64,000 nucleotides of DNA from Pseudarthrobacter equi (GTDB taxonomy: Bacteria > Actinomycetota > Actinomycetes > Actinomycetales > Micrococcaceae): NCBI RefSeq assembly GCF_900105535.1, contig NZ_LT629779.1, positions 1,240,001 through 1,304,000 of the forward strand, given 5' to 3'. Below the pieces are notes generated by a model. The model did no database searches and was not told the origin of the DNA. It was given only the letters and a program-made list of their open reading frames with translations. Both the position numbers and the translations under genes were made by a program. Shown in pieces: positions 1-15,096 of the stretch; positions within the stretch are counted from its first letter, which is position 1, and every line of letters begins with the position of its first letter.

Positions 1-878
1 TGCCCAGGAAGCCCGCGTGGCCTTCATTGGTGTGGAACACTTCCGGAGCCGCCGTGCCAGTCAGCTTCTGGAACGCCCGCAGCGCCTTCACGCCGCCCAT
101 GCCCAGCAGCAGTTCCTGCTGGAGCCGGTGATCGCCGCCGCCGCCGTAGAGCCGGTCGGTGATGCTGCGGGCGGCGTCGTCGTTACCCGGGACGTTGGAG
201 TCGAGGAGCAGGAGGGGGACGCGTCCGACGTCGGCGCGCCAGATGTGTGCCAGCAGGCGCCGGCCGTTGGGGAGCGGCAACGAGACCTGGACGGCCTTGC
301 CGTTGCCGTCCGGGGAGGGCTCGCGGAGCAGTGTGAGGGGCAGGCCGTCAGGATCCAGCACGGGGTAGGTTTCCTGCTGCCACGCATCCCGGGAGAGGGA
401 CTGCTTGAAGTAGCCGGCCTGGTACAGCAGGCCCACGCCGATCAGCGGAACGCCTAGGTCCGAGGCCGCCTTCAGGTGGTCGCCGGCCAGGATGCCGAGG
501 CCGCCGGAGTACTGGGGCAGGACTTCGGTGATGCCGAACTCGGGCGAAAAATACGCGATGGAGGCAGGAGCGTCCGGTCCGAGTCCCTGGTACCAGCGGG
601 GCTCCTCAAGGTAGCGGTTAAGGTCCGCCTCGGCCGCCCGCACCTTCTCCACCACTGCCTGGTTGGCAGCCAGTTGCTGGAACTCCTCGCGGCTGACCAT
701 GCCCAGGAAGCCCACCGGGTCCTGGCCGCTTTCCTGCCACAGCGCGGGGTTGAGACCCGCGAAGAGTTCGCGGGTGGGGCGGTGCCAGGACCAGCGCAAA
801 TTGCTGGCCAGCCGGGCCAGGGGCCGGATGGGTTCTGGGAGGACTGTACGGACCGTAAACCTGCGGATTGCCTTCACC
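1..878 (-). CDS. glgP: Glycogen/alpha-glucan phosphorylase, N-terminal part (cut by window edge)
   Basis: Releases glucose-1-phosphate from alpha-1,4-glucans in the cytoplasm. About 292 N-terminal residues are visible out of the roughly 850 usual for the family; the rest lies beyond base 1. The start region reads MKAIRRFTVRTVLPEP and is followed by NLRWSWH, the DUF3417 domain that begins actinobacterial GlgP proteins. Further in come YFSPEFG and LAGDHLKAASDLGVPLIG, typical of the GT35 phosphorylase core. The start is taken as GTG at 878; an in-frame GTG at 887 is possible, and neither has a strong ribosome-binding site. The gene is divergent from glgE, so glucan synthesis and breakdown genes share one intergenic region. 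Confidence 0.9.
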
Positions 879-1031
879 TGCGTCACACTAACGGACAACC
901 CCCGCGGCTGTAACCAGCTTTAGGTTTCTTTTGCGTAAATGACAGGGGACGCGAAGCAAATGAAGCGCGGCACAACAAAATACAGTGCGCAGGCTTAGCA
1001 ATCTTCGCCATTTCTCGCTAACGTCGAGCCT
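879..1031. other. Divergent glgP/glgE intergenic region
   Basis: This 153-base AT-richer spacer separates two divergent starts, so it must hold promoters for both directions. A TACAGT at 981-986 fits the actinobacterial -10 pattern TAnnnT in the glgE direction, but I see no convincing -35 at 17 bases. No clear palindromic operator was found. Confidence 0.4.
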
Positions 1032-3113
1032 GTGACGACTAACTCAGTAACCAGTGCCGCATCAAAGAAAATGCCCAAGGGACAGATCACCGACGGACTC
1101 CGGTTCGGACGTTTTCCGATCACTGCCGTTCAGCCAGTCGTCGAAGGCGGGAAGTTTCCCGCCAAGGCGCTGCCCGGCGAAGGAATCGTCGTGGGTGCCA
1201 CCTCGTTCCGTGAGGGCCATGACCAGCTTGGCGTCAGCGCCGTGCTGCTGGATCCGTCCGGTGCCGAGCGCCAGCGCGTTCGGCTGGCGGCTCCACGCGG
1301 GGAACGGGGCATGGGAACCGACCGCTGGGAAGGTATCCTCACGCCGTCGGAACCGGGCAACTGGTCATTCGTCATTGAGGCGTGGCATGACCGCTACGGC
1401 ACCTGGCACCACAACGCTGAGGTGAAGATTGCGGCGGGCATCGACGTCGAGCTCATGCTCGCCGAAGGTGCCGCACTGCTGCGGGAAGCGTCCGCCGAGG
1501 ACTTCCGGAGCGAATGGGACAGGGGCGTCCTGCGCGACGCCGCCGCCAAGCTGGCTGACCAGTCCCTCAGTACCGAGGAACGCCTCGCCGCCGGGTTCGG
1601 CCACGATGTTGCCGGGGTTGTGGCACACCAGCCCATCCGGGAACTGGTCACCGTTTCTGAAAAGCACCCCCTCCTGGTGGAGCGCGACCGCGCCGGCCGC
1701 GGCTCCTGGTACGAGTTCTTCCCGCGGTCCGAGGGCGCCGTCAAGGACCACAACACCGGTGCCTGGACATCCGGCAACTTCCGCACGGCCGCCCGCCGGC
1801 TCGACGCCGTCGCCGGCATGGGCTTTGACGTCATCTACATGCCGCCCATCCACCCGATCGGCGTGCAGCACCGGAAGGGCCCCAACAACACCCTTGTCGC
1901 GGGCCCGCACGATCCCGGCTCCCCGTGGGCCATTGGCGCCGCCGAGGGCGGACACGACGCCATCCATCCGGACCTCGGCTCCTTCGAGGACTTTGACGCC
2001 TTCGTGGCCCGGGCCAACGAGCTGGGCCTGGAAGTGGCGCTGGACCTGGCGCTGCAGGCGGCGCCGGACCACCCCTGGGTAGCAGCGCACCCCGAATGGT
2101 TCACCACCCGTGTTGACGGCAGCATTGCCTATGCCGAAAATCCGCCCAAGAAGTACCAGGACATTTACCCGCTCAATTTCGATAATGACCCCGAGGGGCT
2201 TTCCAACGAAATTCTGCGGATTGTGTTGTTGTGGATCAGCCACGGAGTAAAGATTTTCCGCGTCGATAACCCCCACACCAAACCCGTGTGGTTCTGGGAA
2301 TGGCTCATTGCCGAAGTTAACAAAACGGTTCCCGGCGTGGTGTTCCTGGCTGAGGCCTTCACCCGCCCCGCGATGATGCACGCGCTGGGCAGGGCAGGCT
2401 TCCAGCAGTCCTACACGTACTTCACGTGGCGCAACACCAAGAAGGAAATCGAAGAGTACTTCCACGAGGTCAGCCACGAGTCCCCGGCGTACTTCCGGCC
2501 CAACTTCTTCGTCAACACCCCGGACATCCTCACCGAATACCTCCAGTACGGCGGACCGGCGGCCTTCAAGATCAAGGCTGTCCTCGCGTCGACGGCCAGC
2601 CCGCTGTGGGGCGTGTACGCCGGCTACGAACTGTACGAACACGTGGCCCGCCCCGGGGCGGAGGAGTACATCGATAACGAGAAGTTCGAATACAAGGCCC
2701 GCGACTGGGATGCTGCCGCCGAGTCCGGCCGGACCCTGGCACCGTTCATCACGCGGCTGAACCACCTTCGCCGTGACCATCCGGCACTCCAGGACCTGCA
2801 GAACCTCACGGTCCACCAGAGCACCGACGACTCCACAGTGGTCTACTCCAAGCACAAGACGCTGGCAGACGGTTCCAAGGACACCCTCATTGTGGTGGTC
2901 AACGTGGACCCGCATGTCACCAAGGAATGCAGCGTAGCCCTGGACCTGGCGGCCCTGGAACTGGACCCGCAGGACATCACCCCGGGCGGCGGCTTCTTCG
3001 TTGACGACCTCATCTCCGGCGAAAGCTGGGAATGGGGCGAGTTCAACTACGTCCGCCTTGACCCGCACGTGGAGCCGGCACACATCCTGAGCGTCAGGAG
3101 AATGCCTCGGTGA
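1032..3113 (+). CDS. glgE: Alpha-1,4-glucan:maltose-1-phosphate maltosyltransferase GlgE
   Basis: Transfers maltosyl units from alpha-maltose-1-phosphate to the growing alpha-1,4-glucan (GH13_3, EC 2.4.99.16). The 693-residue length is normal. The catalytic set is complete: nucleophile D412 in [10 protein letters not shown], acid/base E441 in LAEAFTRP and D498 in NTPDIL. Their spacing (29 and 86 residues) equals that of the Streptomyces coelicolor enzyme (D394, E423, D480). An N-terminal beta-sandwich comes first, then the (beta/alpha)8 barrel. The start is GTG 1032; ATG 1071 is in frame and could also serve, since family members usually begin close to that point. The stop overlaps the treS start by four bases (GTGA at 3110), indicating translational coupling. 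Confidence 0.96.
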   Translation: MTTNSVTSAASKKMPKGQITDGLRFGRFPITAVQPVVEGGKFPAKALPGEGIVVGATSFREGHDQLGVSAVLLDPSGAERQRVRLAAPRGERGMGTDRWEGILTPSEPGNWSFVIEAWHDRYGTWHHNAEVKIAAGIDVELMLAEGAALLREASAEDFRSEWDRGVLRDAAAKLADQSLSTEERLAAGFGHDVAGVVAHQPIRELVTVSEKHPLLVERDRAGRGSWYEFFPRSEGAVKDHNTGAWTSGNFRTAARRLDAVAGMGFDVIYMPPIHPIGVQHRKGPNNTLVAGPHDPGSPWAIGAAEGGHDAIHPDLGSFEDFDAFVARANELGLEVALDLALQAAPDHPWVAAHPEWFTTRVDGSIAYAENPPKKYQDIYPLNFDNDPEGLSNEILRIVLLWISHGVKIFRVDNPHTKPVWFWEWLIAEVNKTVPGVVFLAEAFTRPAMMHALGRAGFQQSYTYFTWRNTKKEIEEYFHEVSHESPAYFRPNFFVNTPDILTEYLQYGGPAAFKIKAVLASTASPLWGVYAGYELYEHVARPGAEEYIDNEKFEYKARDWDAAAESGRTLAPFITRLNHLRRDHPALQDLQNLTVHQSTDDSTVVYSKHKTLADGSKDTLIVVVNVDPHVTKECSVALDLAALELDPQDITPGGGFFVDDLISGESWEWGEFNYVRLDPHVEPAHILSVRRMPR

Positions 3114-4906
3114 GTTTCAATCCGCAAAGTTCCGGCCAGCACTTCACGCCCAAAAGCACGTTTGAGCTGAATGCTCCGGGCCTCCAGCATGATCCGCTGT
3201 GGTACCGGAAAGCCGTTTTCTATGAGGTGCTGGTACGGGCTTTTGCGGATGCCAACGGTGACGGCTCCGGGGATTTCTCCGGCCTCATCGACAGGCTCGA
3301 CTACCTTCAATGGCTGGGCGTGGATTGCCTGTGGCTGCCGCCGTTCTTCCAGTCACCCCTGCGGGACGGCGGCTACGACATCTCGGACTACAACTCCGTA
3401 CTGGACGAGTTCGGGACCATCAGCGACTTCAAGCGGCTGGTGGCCGAGGCGCATGCCAGGGGAGTGCGGGTGATCATCGACCTGCCGCTGAACCACACCT
3501 CGGACCAGCACCCCTGGTTCCAGGAATCCCGCAAGGACCCCGACGGCCCGTACGGCGATTTCTACGTGTGGAGCGACACCGACGAAAAGTACCAGGACGC
3601 CCGCATCATCTTCGTCGACACCGAGGAATCGAACTGGACGTTCGATCCCATCCGCCGGCAGTTCTTTTGGCACCGGTTCTTCAGCCACCAGCCTGACCTG
3701 AACTTCGAAAATCCCAAGGTCATTGAGGCGCTCTTCGACGTAGTGCGGTTCTGGTTGGACCAGGGCATCGACGGGTTCCGCGCGGACGCCATCCCTTACC
3801 TGTTCGAAGAGGAAGGGACCAACTGCGAGAACCTTCCGGCTACCCATGATTTCCTGCGTAAACTGCGCGCCATGGTGGACGAAAGCTACCCCGGCCGCGT
3901 CATCATCGCCGAGGCCAACCAGCCGCCCAACGAGGTAGTGGAGTATTTCGGGACGGAGGAGGAGCCGGAGTGCCACATGGCGTTCCACTTCCCCATCATG
4001 CCGCGGCTCTACTATGCGCTCCGGGACCAGAAGGCCGCGCCCATTATCGAGACCATGCGCGACACTCCGGACATCCCGGAAGGAGCCCAGTGGGGCACCT
4101 TCCTGCGCAACCACGATGAACTGACGCTCGAAATGGTCACCGCTGACGAGCGCGCTGCGATGCTCGGCTGGTACGCGCCGGACCCGCGCATGCGCGCCAA
4201 CATCGGTATCCGCCGTCGGCTGGCCCCGTTGCTGGACAACTCGCGGGCTGAGATTGAGCTGATCAACGCCCTGCTGCTGTCTCTGCCGGGCAGCCCGTTC
4301 CTGTACTACGGGGACGAGATCGGCATGGGCGACAACATCTGGCTTGAGGACCGTGACGCCGTCCGCACACCGATGCAGTGGAACCCCGACCGCAACGCGG
4401 GCTTCTCGCACGCGGACCCGGGAAAGCTCTACCTGCCGCCCATCCAGTCGCTGGTCTACAACTACAGCATGGCCAACGTGGAGGCCGAGGCCGCGCACTC
4501 CGGATCGCTGCTTCGCTGGACCCGCCAGATCCTCAGCGTCCGCCGGAACCACCCGGCTTTCGGCCTCGGCGCCTTCAAACATGTCGAAGCCGACCACGAC
4601 GCCGTCCTGGCCTACCTCCGGGAATTGCCGGAGGGTAACTCCGCAGGATTGAACGGCGAAACGGTCCTCTGCGCCTTCAACCTCTCGCAGCATCCCGTGG
4701 CCGCCACGCTGCGGGTGCCCGAATACGCCGGCCGGGGACTGCGTGATGTCTTCGGCGGCCAGGTCTTTCCGGGGATCAACGACGACGGGACACTGACGCT
4801 GACCCTCGGCAGCCACGATTTCTTCTGGCTCCGGCTCCGGTCGGCGACGTCCAGTCCGTCGTCGCCCTATACACAGGCACTGCCCATCCTGTCGATAGAG
4901 AATTGA
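3110..4906 (+). CDS. treS: Trehalose synthase (maltose alpha-D-glucosyltransferase) TreS
   Basis: Interconverts trehalose and maltose (GH13_16, EC 5.4.99.16); in this pathway it supplies maltose to the maltokinase encoded next. The 598 residues match the family. Signature stretches are [22 protein letters not shown], the nucleophile D226 in [16 protein letters not shown], acid/base E268 in IIAEANQ and D336 in [10 protein letters not shown]. The GTG start overlaps the glgE stop and the next start follows after one base, so the three genes form a tight operon. The protein is a standalone TreS: it is not fused to maltokinase as in many proteobacteria. Maltokinase is fused to GlgB here instead. 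Confidence 0.96.
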   Translation: MSFNPQSSGQHFTPKSTFELNAPGLQHDPLWYRKAVFYEVLVRAFADANGDGSGDFSGLIDRLDYLQWLGVDCLWLPPFFQSPLRDGGYDISDYNSVLDEFGTISDFKRLVAEAHARGVRVIIDLPLNHTSDQHPWFQESRKDPDGPYGDFYVWSDTDEKYQDARIIFVDTEESNWTFDPIRRQFFWHRFFSHQPDLNFENPKVIEALFDVVRFWLDQGIDGFRADAIPYLFEEEGTNCENLPATHDFLRKLRAMVDESYPGRVIIAEANQPPNEVVEYFGTEEEPECHMAFHFPIMPRLYYALRDQKAAPIIETMRDTPDIPEGAQWGTFLRNHDELTLEMVTADERAAMLGWYAPDPRMRANIGIRRRLAPLLDNSRAEIELINALLLSLPGSPFLYYGDEIGMGDNIWLEDRDAVRTPMQWNPDRNAGFSHADPGKLYLPPIQSLVYNYSMANVEAEAAHSGSLLRWTRQILSVRRNHPAFGLGAFKHVEADHDAVLAYLRELPEGNSAGLNGETVLCAFNLSQHPVAATLRVPEYAGRGLRDVFGGQVFPGINDDGTLTLTLGSHDFFWLRLRSATSSPSSPYTQALPILSIEN

Positions 4907-4907
4907 T

Positions 4908-7900
4908 ATGAACCAGCCAATACTTACTCCCGCCCTGACCACGCTCCTCAAGGAATGGCTTCCGAAGCAGCGATGGTTCCCGGTCAACAGCCCCGACTTC
5001 GAGATGTCGCAGGCAGGCAGCCTGGGCATCGAGGACCCTTCGGGGCATGCTGGGCTCGCGGTGTTCCTGCTCAAGATCACCACCGGCCCGTCCGACGGCG
5101 GCGGCCGCACCTTGGTGGTGCAGGTTCCGTTGAGCTTCCGGGCGGCACCTGCGGCCGGCATGGAACGTGCGCTGGTGGGACAGGCCGCCGGAACAGACCC
5201 GTCGAGGACCTGGGTTTACGACGCCCTCCACGACCCCGACTTTATCGGCGGCTGGCTGGAACTCATCCGGCACGAAGCCGCGGCACGCATCGGGGTGGCC
5301 ACGGGCTTCAAGGCATCCGGAAACTACAGGCTCCCCACCGCCCACGGAGTGGTCAAGGTGCTGTCCGGCGAGCAGTCCAACACCTCGGTGATTGTTGACG
5401 ACGGCGAGTCCGCGGCCATCGTGAAGTTCTTCCGGACACTGTCCGCCGGAACCAACCCCGAAGTTGAAGTGGGCGCTGCCCTCACCGCCGCCGGCACCTC
5501 GGAGGTCCCCGCCACACTGGGCTGGGTCCGGGGAGAATGGCTGGAGAACGGCACCAAGGCAGGCGGGACCGCGAGGGGCACCCGCCCGGTGCAGGGCGAG
5601 CTGGCAGTGGCGCACGAATTTCTCGCCGGCGGACTGGATGCCTGGCGGCTCGCCGTGGATGCAGCACGCGCAGGCAGGGACTTCACCGCCGAGGCACGCG
5701 CCCTCGGCGCCGCCACCGCCACCGTCCACCGCCGGCTCGCCGAAACGCTCGGCCGCTCAGAAGCGGCCGGGTCCGGCCAGGACATCGCGGCAGGAGTAGC
5801 CCGGCGTATCCGCACGGCCTGGGCCGAGGCCGGTCCCGCCGTCGGCCCCTATGACGAAGCACTGGGTGCCCTTCTTGACGGGCTCGACGGCACCAGCGCA
5901 GGTCCGCTGCAGCGGATCCACGGTGACCTGCACCTGGGCCAGATCCTGCAGGTGCCCGCAGCAGGCCGAACTGAAACGCTCACCGCCACTGAAGCGGAGC
6001 CCCGCTGGGCCATCCTCGATTTCGAGGGCGAGCCACTGCGACCCATCGACGAGCGGAACGGCCCCGACGTGCCCTTGCGGGACGTCGCCGGCATGCTGCG
6101 CTCCTTCGACTACGCGGCCGGAGCCGCCCAGCGCGAGCAGGAAGGCGCCCACGTACCAGCGTCCTGGGTTGACGACTGCGCCGACGCGTTCCTCGGAGGC
6201 TACGCGAGTGTCACTCCCGGCACCGTGGACCGGACGTCACCGCTGTTTGTGGCATTGTGGCTGGACAAGGCGCTGTACGAAGTTGTTTATGAAATGCGTA
6301 ACAGGCCCGACTGGCTGGCGATTCCAGTAAGCGCCTCCAGACGGCTCCTGGGCGGTAACGGCGCCGGCGACACCGCCGGCGCAGCATCGGAAGGTAACGA
6401 AATGACAGGCACAGCACGAACAGGACGGCCGGGGGCTCCGCTCCCGGTGGACGACGGCACCCTGGGCAAGATTGCCAACGGTGAACACCACGCGCCGCAC
6501 TCCGTACTGGGGGCGCACCTGGATGACTACGGTCACGTCACCGTCCGCACGGTCAAGCACCTGGCGGAAGCCGTCAGCGTCATCACCGCTGCAGGGGAAG
6601 TGCCGATGCAGCACGAGGCCCATGGGGCCTGGGTGGCTGTACTTGAACCGAGCGAGCACGGGCACGTCCCGGACTACCGCCTGTCCGTCACGTACCCCGG
6701 GGCCGACCCCGTCACGGTGGACGAGCCCTACCGGTACCTGCCCACAGTGGGGGAGGTGGACCTCCACCTCATCGGGGAAGGCCGCCACGAAAAGCTCTGG
6801 CAGGTCCTGGGCGCACACGTCCAGCATTACAAGTCCTCGCTGGGGGATGTGGACGGTGTTTCCTTCGCCGTGTGGGCCCCCAATGCCCAGGCCGTCCGCG
6901 TAAAGGGCGACTTCAATGGCTGGGACGGACGCGAACACTCGCTCCGCTCACTGGGCTCCTCCGGTGTCTGGGAACTCTTCATCCCCGGGGTTGTAGCAGG
7001 GGCGTGCTACAAGTTCGAGATCCGCACCAAGGCTGGCTACTGGGTTGAAAAAGCGGACCCGATGGCTTTCGGAACCGAGGTCCCGCCGCTCACGGCATCC
7101 CGCGTGGTGGAACCGTCCTACGCCTTCAAGGACGACGAATGGATGCAGGCCCGGGCCGAGCGCGACCCGCATAACTCGGCCATGAGCGTCTACGAGGTCC
7201 ACCTCGGATCCTGGCGCCTGGGGCTTGGATACCGTGAGCTGGCCAAGGAGCTCGTGGACTACGTCAAGTGGCTGGGCTTCACGCACGTGGAATTCATGCC
7301 GGTTGCCGAGCACCCCTTCGGCGGTTCCTGGGGCTACCAGGTCACCTCCTACTTTGCCCCGACCTCCCGGTTCGGCCACCCCGACGAATTCCGCTACCTG
7401 GTGGACACCCTGCACCAGGCCGGCATCGGTGTCCTGCTGGACTGGGTCCCTGCCCACTTCCCCAAGGATGCATGGGCGCTGGCGCAGTTCGACGGCCAGC
7501 CCCTGTACGAGCACGCCGACCCCACCCTGGGCGAACACCCCGACTGGGGAACGCTGATCTTCGACTTCGGCCGGACCGAGGTGCGCAACTTCCTGGTGGC
7601 GAACGCACTGTACTGGCTGGACGAGTTCCACATCGACGGCCTGCGCGTGGATGCCGTGGCGTCCATGCTCTACCTGGACTACTCCCGTGAGGAGGGGCAG
7701 TGGCGGCCCAACCGGTTCGGCGGGCGGGAAAACCTTGAAGCGATCTCCTTCCTCCAGGAAGTCAATGCCACGGTCTACAAGACCCACCCTGGTGCTGTCA
7801 TGATCGCCGAGGAGTCCACGGCGTTCCCCGGCGTGACCGCACCCACCAGCCACGGCGGACTGGGATTCGGCCTGAAATGGAACATGGGCTGGATGCACGA

Positions 7901-8627
7901 TTCCCTCAAGTACGCCTCCGAGGACCCGGTCAACCGCAAATGGCACCACGGCGGCCTGACGTTCTCGCTGGTTTATGCCTTCACGGAAAACTTCCTGCTG
8001 CCCATCAGCCACGATGAAGTTGTGCACGGCAAGGGCTCGATGCTTCGCAAGATGCCGGGGGACCGTTGGCAGCAGCTGGCGAACCTGCGCGCTTTCCTCG
8101 CCTACCAGTGGGCACACCCTGGTAAGCAGCTCATCTTTATGGGCACCGAGTTTGGCCAGGAAGCGGAGTGGTCGGAGCAGCACGGACTGGACTGGTGGCT
8201 CGCTGAGATCCCCGCCCATAAGGGGATCCAGTTGCTGACCAAGGACCTGAACGAGCTCTACACGTCCACGCCATCCCTGTACGCCCGAGACAACGAACCC
8301 GCCGGGTTCCAGTGGATCAACGGTGGCGACGCTGACCGGAACGTTCTCTCCTTCATCCGCCGTGATGCGGACGGCAACCCGGTGGTTTGCGCCATCAACT
8401 TCTCCGGAGCGCCGCACGCCGGCTACACCTTGGGTGTTCCCCAAGCAGGTGCCTGGAGCGAAGTGCTCAACACGGACCACACCACGTACGGAGGCTCCGG
8501 CGTCCTGAACACCGGAGAGCTGAAGGCCACGGATGAAGGACAGGACGGGCAGCCGGCAACGCTGACCGTCACTCTTCCTCCGCTCGGTGCATCCTTCTTC
8601 ACTCCGGGCGCGCCAGCCGCTCCGTAG
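4908..8627 (+). CDS. glgB: Maltokinase-GlgB fusion: maltose kinase plus 1,4-alpha-glucan branching enzyme
   Basis: A 1239-residue protein joining two GlgE-pathway steps. Residues 1 to about 475 are a Mak/Pep2 maltokinase (ATP-dependent maltose to maltose-1-phosphate) with kinase-like motifs HGDLHLGQ (H338, D340) and LDFEGEP (D371). A Gly/Ala-rich linker of about 25 residues follows. Residues 499-1239 are a full GH13_9 branching enzyme: N1 domain, CBM48 (VWAPNAQAVRVKGDFNGWDG), barrel with nucleophile D915 (GLRVDAVASMLY), E968 (MIAEES) and D1036 (ISHDEVVHGKGSM). The GlgB part alone is 741 residues, the usual standalone size, and starts at an in-frame ATG (6402) preceded by GGAAGG seven bases away. 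The start at 4908 is one base after the treS stop. Confidence 0.93.
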   Translation: MNQPILTPALTTLLKEWLPKQRWFPVNSPDFEMSQAGSLGIEDPSGHAGLAVFLLKITTGPSDGGGRTLVVQVPLSFRAAPAAGMERALVGQAAGTDPSRTWVYDALHDPDFIGGWLELIRHEAAARIGVATGFKASGNYRLPTAHGVVKVLSGEQSNTSVIVDDGESAAIVKFFRTLSAGTNPEVEVGAALTAAGTSEVPATLGWVRGEWLENGTKAGGTARGTRPVQGELAVAHEFLAGGLDAWRLAVDAARAGRDFTAEARALGAATATVHRRLAETLGRSEAAGSGQDIAAGVARRIRTAWAEAGPAVGPYDEALGALLDGLDGTSAGPLQRIHGDLHLGQILQVPAAGRTETLTATEAEPRWAILDFEGEPLRPIDERNGPDVPLRDVAGMLRSFDYAAGAAQREQEGAHVPASWVDDCADAFLGGYASVTPGTVDRTSPLFVALWLDKALYEVVYEMRNRPDWLAIPVSASRRLLGGNGAGDTAGAASEGNEMTGTARTGRPGAPLPVDDGTLGKIANGEHHAPHSVLGAHLDDYGHVTVRTVKHLAEAVSVITAAGEVPMQHEAHGAWVAVLEPSEHGHVPDYRLSVTYPGADPVTVDEPYRYLPTVGEVDLHLIGEGRHEKLWQVLGAHVQHYKSSLGDVDGVSFAVWAPNAQAVRVKGDFNGWDGREHSLRSLGSSGVWELFIPGVVAGACYKFEIRTKAGYWVEKADPMAFGTEVPPLTASRVVEPSYAFKDDEWMQARAERDPHNSAMSVYEVHLGSWRLGLGYRELAKELVDYVKWLGFTHVEFMPVAEHPFGGSWGYQVTSYFAPTSRFGHPDEFRYLVDTLHQAGIGVLLDWVPAHFPKDAWALAQFDGQPLYEHADPTLGEHPDWGTLIFDFGRTEVRNFLVANALYWLDEFHIDGLRVDAVASMLYLDYSREEGQWRPNRFGGRENLEAISFLQEVNATVYKTHPGAVMIAEESTAFPGVTAPTSHGGLGFGLKWNMGWMHDSLKYASEDPVNRKWHHGGLTFSLVYAFTENFLLPISHDEVVHGKGSMLRKMPGDRWQQLANLRAFLAYQWAHPGKQLIFMGTEFGQEAEWSEQHGLDWWLAEIPAHKGIQLLTKDLNELYTSTPSLYARDNEPAGFQWINGGDADRNVLSFIRRDADGNPVVCAINFSGAPHAGYTLGVPQAGAWSEVLNTDHTTYGGSGVLNTGELKATDEGQDGQPATLTVTLPPLGASFFTPGAPAAP
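6389..6404 (+). promoter_or_regulatory. Possible internal ribosome-binding site and start codon for standalone GlgB
   Basis: GGAAGG at 6389-6394 lies seven bases before the in-frame ATG at 6402, exactly at the junction of the maltokinase and GlgB domains. A free 741-residue GlgB could be made here in addition to the fusion. Seen directly in the sequence; use of the site is inference. Confidence 0.45.
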
Positions 8628-8663
8628 GCGTTTCGGCCCAACAGCCCGCTGCTGTTTAGGCGC

Positions 8664-8708
8664 ACGACAGGAGGCCCAGAATCCCCGAGATTCCGGGCCT
8701 CCTGTCGT
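8664..8708 (+). terminator. Hairpin terminator after glgB
   Basis: A perfect 14-bp stem (8664-8677 pairs with 8695-8708) closes a 17-base loop, 37 bases after the glgB stop. No U-tract follows, which is common for high-GC terminators. Confidence 0.75.
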
Positions 8709-8856
8709 ATGCAGGCTGCATGAAGGGAGACCCAACGGTGGCCGGGTTGGCCTTCCCGGCAAAGGGGTGGTAGAGTTTATTTCCGCGCTGCTCCACGGAG
8801 TCAGACGGAAAACCGACCACCAAGCCTCATGGCGATGAAGGTCGGGAAACGCCGGT

Positions 8857-8885
8857 TTGACAAGTAGGAAGCAGCCGGGTAAGTT
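8857..8885 (+). promoter_or_regulatory. rrn promoter
   Basis: A perfect -35 TTGACA (8857-8862), a 17-base spacer and -10 TAAGTT (8880-8885). This is the strongest sigma-70-type promoter I see in the window, and it sits about 230 bases before 16S, as expected for a micrococcal rrn operon. Confidence 0.75.
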
Positions 8886-8950
8886 TGGAAAGTTGCTCCG
8901 GAGCGATCTTGAACTGGAAATGTTTGGGTGGTGCCGGGTGTGTCTGTTGT

Positions 8951-8984
8951 TTGAGAACTCAATAGTGTGCCAAGTTTGTTGATA
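8951..8984 (+). promoter_or_regulatory. rrn leader boxA-like motif and 16S 5' processing arm
   Basis: TTGAGAACTCAA at 8951-8962 is the conserved actinobacterial leader motif (antitermination/boxA region). Just after it GTGCCA (8967-8972) and GTTGATA (8978-8984) are complementary, in nested order, to TATCAAC (10750-10756) and TGGCAC (10771-10776) behind 16S. This gives a plausible RNase III stem around 16S. Confidence 0.55.
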
Positions 8985-9118
8985 CCAATTTTTTATTGAA
9001 TTGGTTGATTGTGCTGTGCCGCCACCCCGTGGTGTGCATGGTGTTTTTAGCTGGTTTCAAATTTTGTGCAGCCTGGTTCCGCGTTATTTCCGTGGTGCTT
9101 GGTTGTGTCTGTTTTACT

Positions 9119-14254
<5,136 letters not shown>

Positions 14255-14276
14255 ACACAGATAAATACATAACTCT

Positions 14277-14299
14277 GCTTGCGTCCACTATGTGGTTCC
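14277..14299 (+). promoter_or_regulatory. 3' arm of the 23S processing stem
   Basis: Complementary to 10990-11014 (see that entry). It lies about 20 bases after the 23S 3' end and before 5S. Confidence 0.6.
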
Positions 14300-14429
14300 C
14301 AACCAACAACCCTTTGTTGGCGGAACCAAACCACAATTGAATACAACACCACACACCTGCCCCAGGGCAGGAATGTTGTAACCACAAATTTCCCACACCA
14401 CCCCCACGGGGTTGGTGACGGGTAGAAGG

Positions 14430-14548
14430 GTTACGGCGGTCATAGCGTGGGGGAAACGCCCGGTCCCATTCCGAACCCGGAAGCTAAGACCCACAGCGCC
14501 GATGGTACTGCACCCGGGAGGGTGTGGGAGAGTAGGACACCGCCGGAC
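14430..14548 (+). rRNA. rrf: 5S ribosomal RNA
   Basis: About 119 bases running from GTTACGGCGGTCATAGCG to CACCGCCGGACA. The 5' GGCGG pairs with the 3' CCGCC (helix I), and the conserved CCCATTCCGAACCCGGAAG loop region is present. It follows 23S by 175 bases in the same operon. Confidence 0.95.
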
Positions 14549-14557
14549 AAACATTGA

Positions 14558-14592
14558 GTAGGGCCCTGACACACACCATGTCAGGGCCCTAC
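14558..14592 (+). terminator. rrn operon terminator
   Basis: A perfect 14-bp stem (14558-14571 with 14579-14592) and a 7-base loop, ten bases after 5S. No U-tract follows. Confidence 0.85.
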
Positions 14593-14658
14593 CACTTTAA
14601 CCACCACACACCACACACCCACCACCCAAACCTGGACGCCGTCCTTACATAAACCCCC

Positions 14659-14961
14659 GCCCAGTCGTCGCGGCACCCACCCCGATGCGGGCTCACTTTG
14701 GCGGCTCTGGTCCGAACGCCCGCCCACTCGCGGCGGCTCCCACCAGACCCCCGCTCAGTCGTGGCGGCTTATGCCCGGACCCCCGCCCACTCGTGGCGGC
14801 TCCCACCCTGACCCCAGCTCAGTTCTGGCGGTTCCCACCAGACCCCCGCTCAGTCGTGGCGGCTTATGCCCGGACCCCCGCCCACTCGTGGCGGCTCCCA
14901 CCCTGACCCCAGCTCAGTTCTGGCGGTTCCCACCCGGACCCCCGCTCACTACAGCTGAAAG
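14659..14961 (+). repeat. Array of ten 31-32 bp degenerate repeats (forward orientation)
   Basis: Ten units of a diverged motif, roughly GCTCACTCGTGGCGGCTCC, start at 14659, 14691, 14722, 14753, 14785, 14817, 14848, 14880, 14912 and 14944. The period is 31 or 32 bases throughout. The last unit is degraded. Within the array 14738-14839 is repeated exactly at 14833-14934, so the units also duplicated as a block of three (95 bp). Open frames across it are by-products of the repeat. No function is known to me. Confidence 0.85.
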
Positions 14962-14977
14962 CGCGTCGGAAGGGGAA

Positions 14978-15096
14978 CCACCACGAGTGAGCGCTCGTCA
15001 CAGGGACAGCCACCACAAGTGAGCGCGCGTGCGAAGCGTAACCACCACAAGTGAGCGCGCATCCGACGAATACCCGCCACAAGTGAGCGCGCGTCG
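14978..15096 (-). repeat. Four inverted copies of the same 32 bp repeat
   Basis: Units beginning CCACCACAAGTGAGC (variants) start at 14978, 15010, 15042 and 15074, spaced exactly 32 bases. Read on the other strand they give GCTCACTTGTGGTGG, the same core as the forward array. The orientation flips near 14962. The two arrays sit between the rrn terminator and the next gene. Confidence 0.8.

Larger units (their letters stand above)
8709..9118 (+). other. rRNA operon promoter and leader region
   Basis: About 410 bases without a credible gene. It carries the rrn promoter (8857-8885), a possible second promoter upstream (TTGGCC at 8747, TAGAGT at 8771, spacing 18), the boxA-like leader motif near 8951 and the 5' arm of the 16S processing stem. 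The short open frames here overlap these elements and look spurious. Confidence 0.7.

Noticed and set aside
1365-3083. A 572-codon open frame on the minus strand opposite glgE
   Set aside because: It is antisense to a gene with intact catalytic residues and its translation has no recognisable domain; long shadow frames are usual at this GC content.
14659-15096. CRISPR array
   Set aside because: Units diverge, the interval between cores is not unique spacer sequence, the array inverts and no cas genes are nearby.
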